NCBI GenBank assembly: GCA_039589195.1
Contig: JBDHHV010000111.1
Coordinates: 1-15,918 of the forward strand
Length of the DNA stretch: 15,918 bases
Source: JBDHAC01 sp039589195
GTDB lineage: Bacteria; Gemmatimonadota; Gemmatimonadetes; Palauibacterales; Palauibacteraceae
Direction: 5' to 3'
Each line of letters opens with the position of its first letter. Positions within the stretch are counted from its first letter, which is position 1. A model generated the notes under the pieces. That model worked only from the letters and a program-made list of their open reading frames with translations, was not told the origin of the DNA and ran no database searches. Positions 15,201 through 15,918 of this stretch are shown here, in pieces. Position numbers and translations under genes: made by a program.

Positions 15201-15572
15201 AGGCTCTATCGCGCACAGCTGGAGCCCCAGCTGCGTCTGCGCGCCCCGCGGATCAGCGCGATCAGCGGTCCCACGGACACCGCCGGTTTGGGTGCGGTCG
15301 GCTCCGGGGCAGGGGCTCCCGGAGCGGGGCCGCCACCACCGGGACAGCCAAGGCAGCCTCAGTTCAGTGCGGCGGGGGTCGCCACCGCGGCCGCCGTAGA
15401 TGCGCCCGCCGAGCTACGACCGGATGACTCCGCAGCCCGTGCGGCTCTGGCGACAGGCGGATCGCGGCGTGCCGCGGAACCGGTCAGCGTGGAGAAAGAA
15501 CCGGGGCGGAACGATCCCTGTCCGTGCGGAAGCGGGAAGAAGTACAAGAAATGCCACGGTGGGCTGACCTAG
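12243..15572 (+). CDS. secA: Protein translocase ATPase SecA, long form
   Basis: 1109-residue motor that drives preproteins through SecYEG. Walker A is ATGEGKT (159-165) and Walker B is IIDEVDS (264-270), followed by VLIDEARTPLIISGP. Then come a large preprotein-binding region (~285-490), VDEFTGRKMHGRRWS, MTGTAETE, NMAGRGTDIKLG (656-667), GTERHESRRID with RGRSGRQGDPG, the helical scaffold (LRDSIRYRAYGQKDPLVEYK), a Pro/Gly/Ala-rich linker (~1005-1085) and a C-terminal zinc tail with C1093, C1095, C1104 and H1105. It is ~200 residues longer than E. coli SecA, as in Bacteroidota-like forms. Residues ~667-711 are an unusual five-cysteine insert in the second nucleotide-binding domain. The ATG shares its A with the nadD stop; GTG at 12240 is an alternative start. 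Confidence 0.97.
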   Translation: MIKKTITQLFGTRFAREMKKLRPIIEQILEHESRLADWSEEDLKGQTDRFRALITERTAETERELEELRERKRHTEEPAKRQDLTDRIGEAEHALSELTQDVLDELLPEAFATVREACRRLLGSEITVTGNKMTWEMVPYDVQLIGGIVLHQGKIAEMATGEGKTLVATMPLYLNALPGRGAHLVTVNDYLARRDSQWMGTVFEYLGLDVACLDDTDAGTEDRRAAYGADITYGTNNEFGFDYLRDNMVVDLTQRVQRSHTYAIIDEVDSVLIDEARTPLIISGPVGRDDQDVYKRFNAQVAGLARKQARIVNTLVAEGEELLKAAEDAGDSDSRYEGGYKLLAAQRGDPKNKRLMKLLNRTGVKQLVQRTEADLMREKRLYEADELLLFSMDEKGHTIQISDQGLDVLSPNDPDAFIVPDISEAVKHIEDDEAVSPDQKREKIETLEREYAEKSEKIHIIHQLVKAHSLYEKDVEYVVENGEVVIVDEFTGRKMHGRRWSDGLHQAVEAKEGVNVRGETQTLATITIQNYFRMYDKLSGMTGTAETEEGEFHEIYGLEVVVIPTNRPVRRIDSDDVIFQTQREKYAALLEEIERLNNNGLPILVGTTSVDVSEKVSRMLKRRGLAHEVLNAKQHEREAHIVLGAGQPGAITIATNMAGRGTDIKLGDPCVQCDVCAIKSAQPPFGQVVETPDLNPAEVAERGCQDDPPCGLQILGTERHESRRIDRQLRGRSGRQGDPGASLFFLSLEDDLMRLFMPERVAKIMDRLGAEDDEVITHPWITKSIERAQKRVEMQNFDARKRLLEYDDVMNQQREVVYDLRLYALEGGEDLKGETWEMIEEGLRDEIDEVVPPGSHTEKWDLPRLRERLLIEYFLHADFLPTEGNGAAGGAWSDSDELAEAVIEHAHDAFHRKLEGFDQLWEQVLRFIVLSVLDEKWKDHLYDLDHLRDSIRYRAYGQKDPLVEYKKEAYEMFVDLLRDMRRTVANRLYRAQLEPQLRLRAPRISAISGPTDTAGLGAVGSGAGAPGAGPPPPGQPRQPQFSAAGVATAAAVDAPAELRPDDSAARAALATGGSRRAAEPVSVEKEPGRNDPCPCGSGKKYKKCHGGLT

Positions 15573-15589
15573 CTTCTTCTGTGGGGTTC

Positions 15590-15740
15590 GCCGTGGACAC
15601 CCCTCCCGAGCGACGCGGAAGATGCGCGTCGCATCACGCTGGTCGGGTGACCACGGTGGTCGACCCGCCCATCGGTAGGTCCTTTACATAGCGCGCAGAT
15701 CTACGGTCACTCGGGAGGGGTGCCCACGGCTCCTCCCGAG
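15590..15740. other. Long inverted repeat with an alternative third pairing arm
   Basis: The segments 15590-15610 and 15710-15730 are complementary at 20 of 21 positions; the only mismatch is A15597 against C15723. They enclose 99 nt holding tandem-repeat copy A. The start of the right arm, CTCGGGAGG (15710-15718), is also a perfect complement of CCTCCCGAG at 15732-15740, which would form a 9-bp hairpin with a 13-nt loop. The two structures exclude each other. The left arm begins 18 nt after the secA stop. It could be the closing stem of a structured RNA, a switch-like mRNA end or a MITE-like element; no target-site duplication is evident. Strand is not determined. Confidence 0.55.
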
Positions 15741-15858
15741 GCTAGCTACGTCAGCGGGGGAGGGGAGAGAGCGACGCGGAAGATGCGCGTCGTGGCACAG
15801 CGGCCGGGCAGGCAAGGCGGTCGACCGGCCGATCGGTAGGACTCTCATCCAGCGCGCA
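15608..15858. repeat. Two diverged tandem copies of a ~90-nt structured element, period 161 nt
   Basis: Copy A (15608-15697) and copy B (15769-15858) align without gaps at 68 of 90 positions. Identity is not even: the first 23 bases are identical, the ATCGGTAGG block and the GCGCGCA end are identical, and the parts between differ. Each copy has a 7-bp hairpin CGACGCG/CGCGTCG with loop GAAGATG. A second stem lies further in: GG-GG/CC-CC in A, a perfect CGGCCGG/CCGGCCG (15801-15807 with 15825-15831) in B. Changes between copies keep or improve the pairing. No start, ribosome site or shared frame suggests protein coding. The whole stretch from the secA stop to the window end (346 nt) has no supported gene. 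Confidence 0.6.
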
Positions 15859-15918
15859 TCACCCCGTCCATGCTGCGCCTGTTCTGCACGCGACGCCGGC
15901 GCGAGGCGGGGCGGGTCT

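Noticed and set aside
15590..15730. MITE or insertion element defined by the 21-nt inverted repeat
   Set aside because: Not excluded, but no target-site duplication is seen outside the arms, and copy B lacks the arms. I kept it as an alternative instead of calling a mobile element.
15573..15918. CRISPR array or rRNA/tRNA genes in the terminal region
   Set aside because: There are only two repeats, long and internally diverged, with a 161-nt period and no uniform spacers. No tRNA cloverleaf or rRNA signature is visible.

Overview
The window is high-GC bacterial DNA (roughly 60-65 % G+C by eye) with genes packed on the + strand. Every gene I can support is on that strand. Neighbours often overlap by 1 to 17 nt, and GTG or TTG starts occur. 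The SecA has the enlarged form I associate with the Bacteroidota/Gemmatimonadota side of the bacterial tree, with a long preprotein-binding region and a C-terminal zinc tail. Together with the base composition and the lipoprotein/BamD-like genes of a diderm envelope, this suggests Gemmatimonadota or a close relative. That placement is inference from memory, not a search.

Region 1 (1-5640) is the end of the spc cluster and the alpha operon: adk (5' end outside the window), map, infA, rpmJ, rpsM, rpsK, rpsD, rpoA and rplQ. A small membrane-anchored protein of unknown function (4949-5434) follows, then rpmB. A good sigma70-like promoter lies between infA and rpmJ. Adk, S4, L28 and L36 all keep their zinc-binding cysteines.

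Region 2 (5872-9933) makes and uses nucleotide sugars: an NAD-dependent epimerase/dehydratase or reductase, UDP-glucose 6-dehydrogenase, UDP-glucuronate decarboxylase (so UDP-glucose to UDP-glucuronate to UDP-xylose), and a DPM1-like family 2 glycosyltransferase.

Region 3 (9936-15572) is about the envelope and secretion. It holds a TPR lipoprotein, a BamD-like TPR lipoprotein, nadD (split by an apparent one-base frameshift) and secA. From 5872 to 15572 almost every junction is an overlap or a gap of a few bases, so this looks like one transcription unit that ends in secA.

Region 4 (15573-15918) has no convincing gene. It holds two diverged tandem copies of a ~90-nt element spaced exactly 161 nt apart. 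The first copy is enclosed by a nearly perfect 21-nt inverted repeat whose right arm can also pair with a third downstream segment. It looks like a structured RNA or a compact palindromic element, and it matches no RNA family I recognise. It is the least explained part of the window, followed by the nadD frameshift and a five-cysteine insert in SecA.
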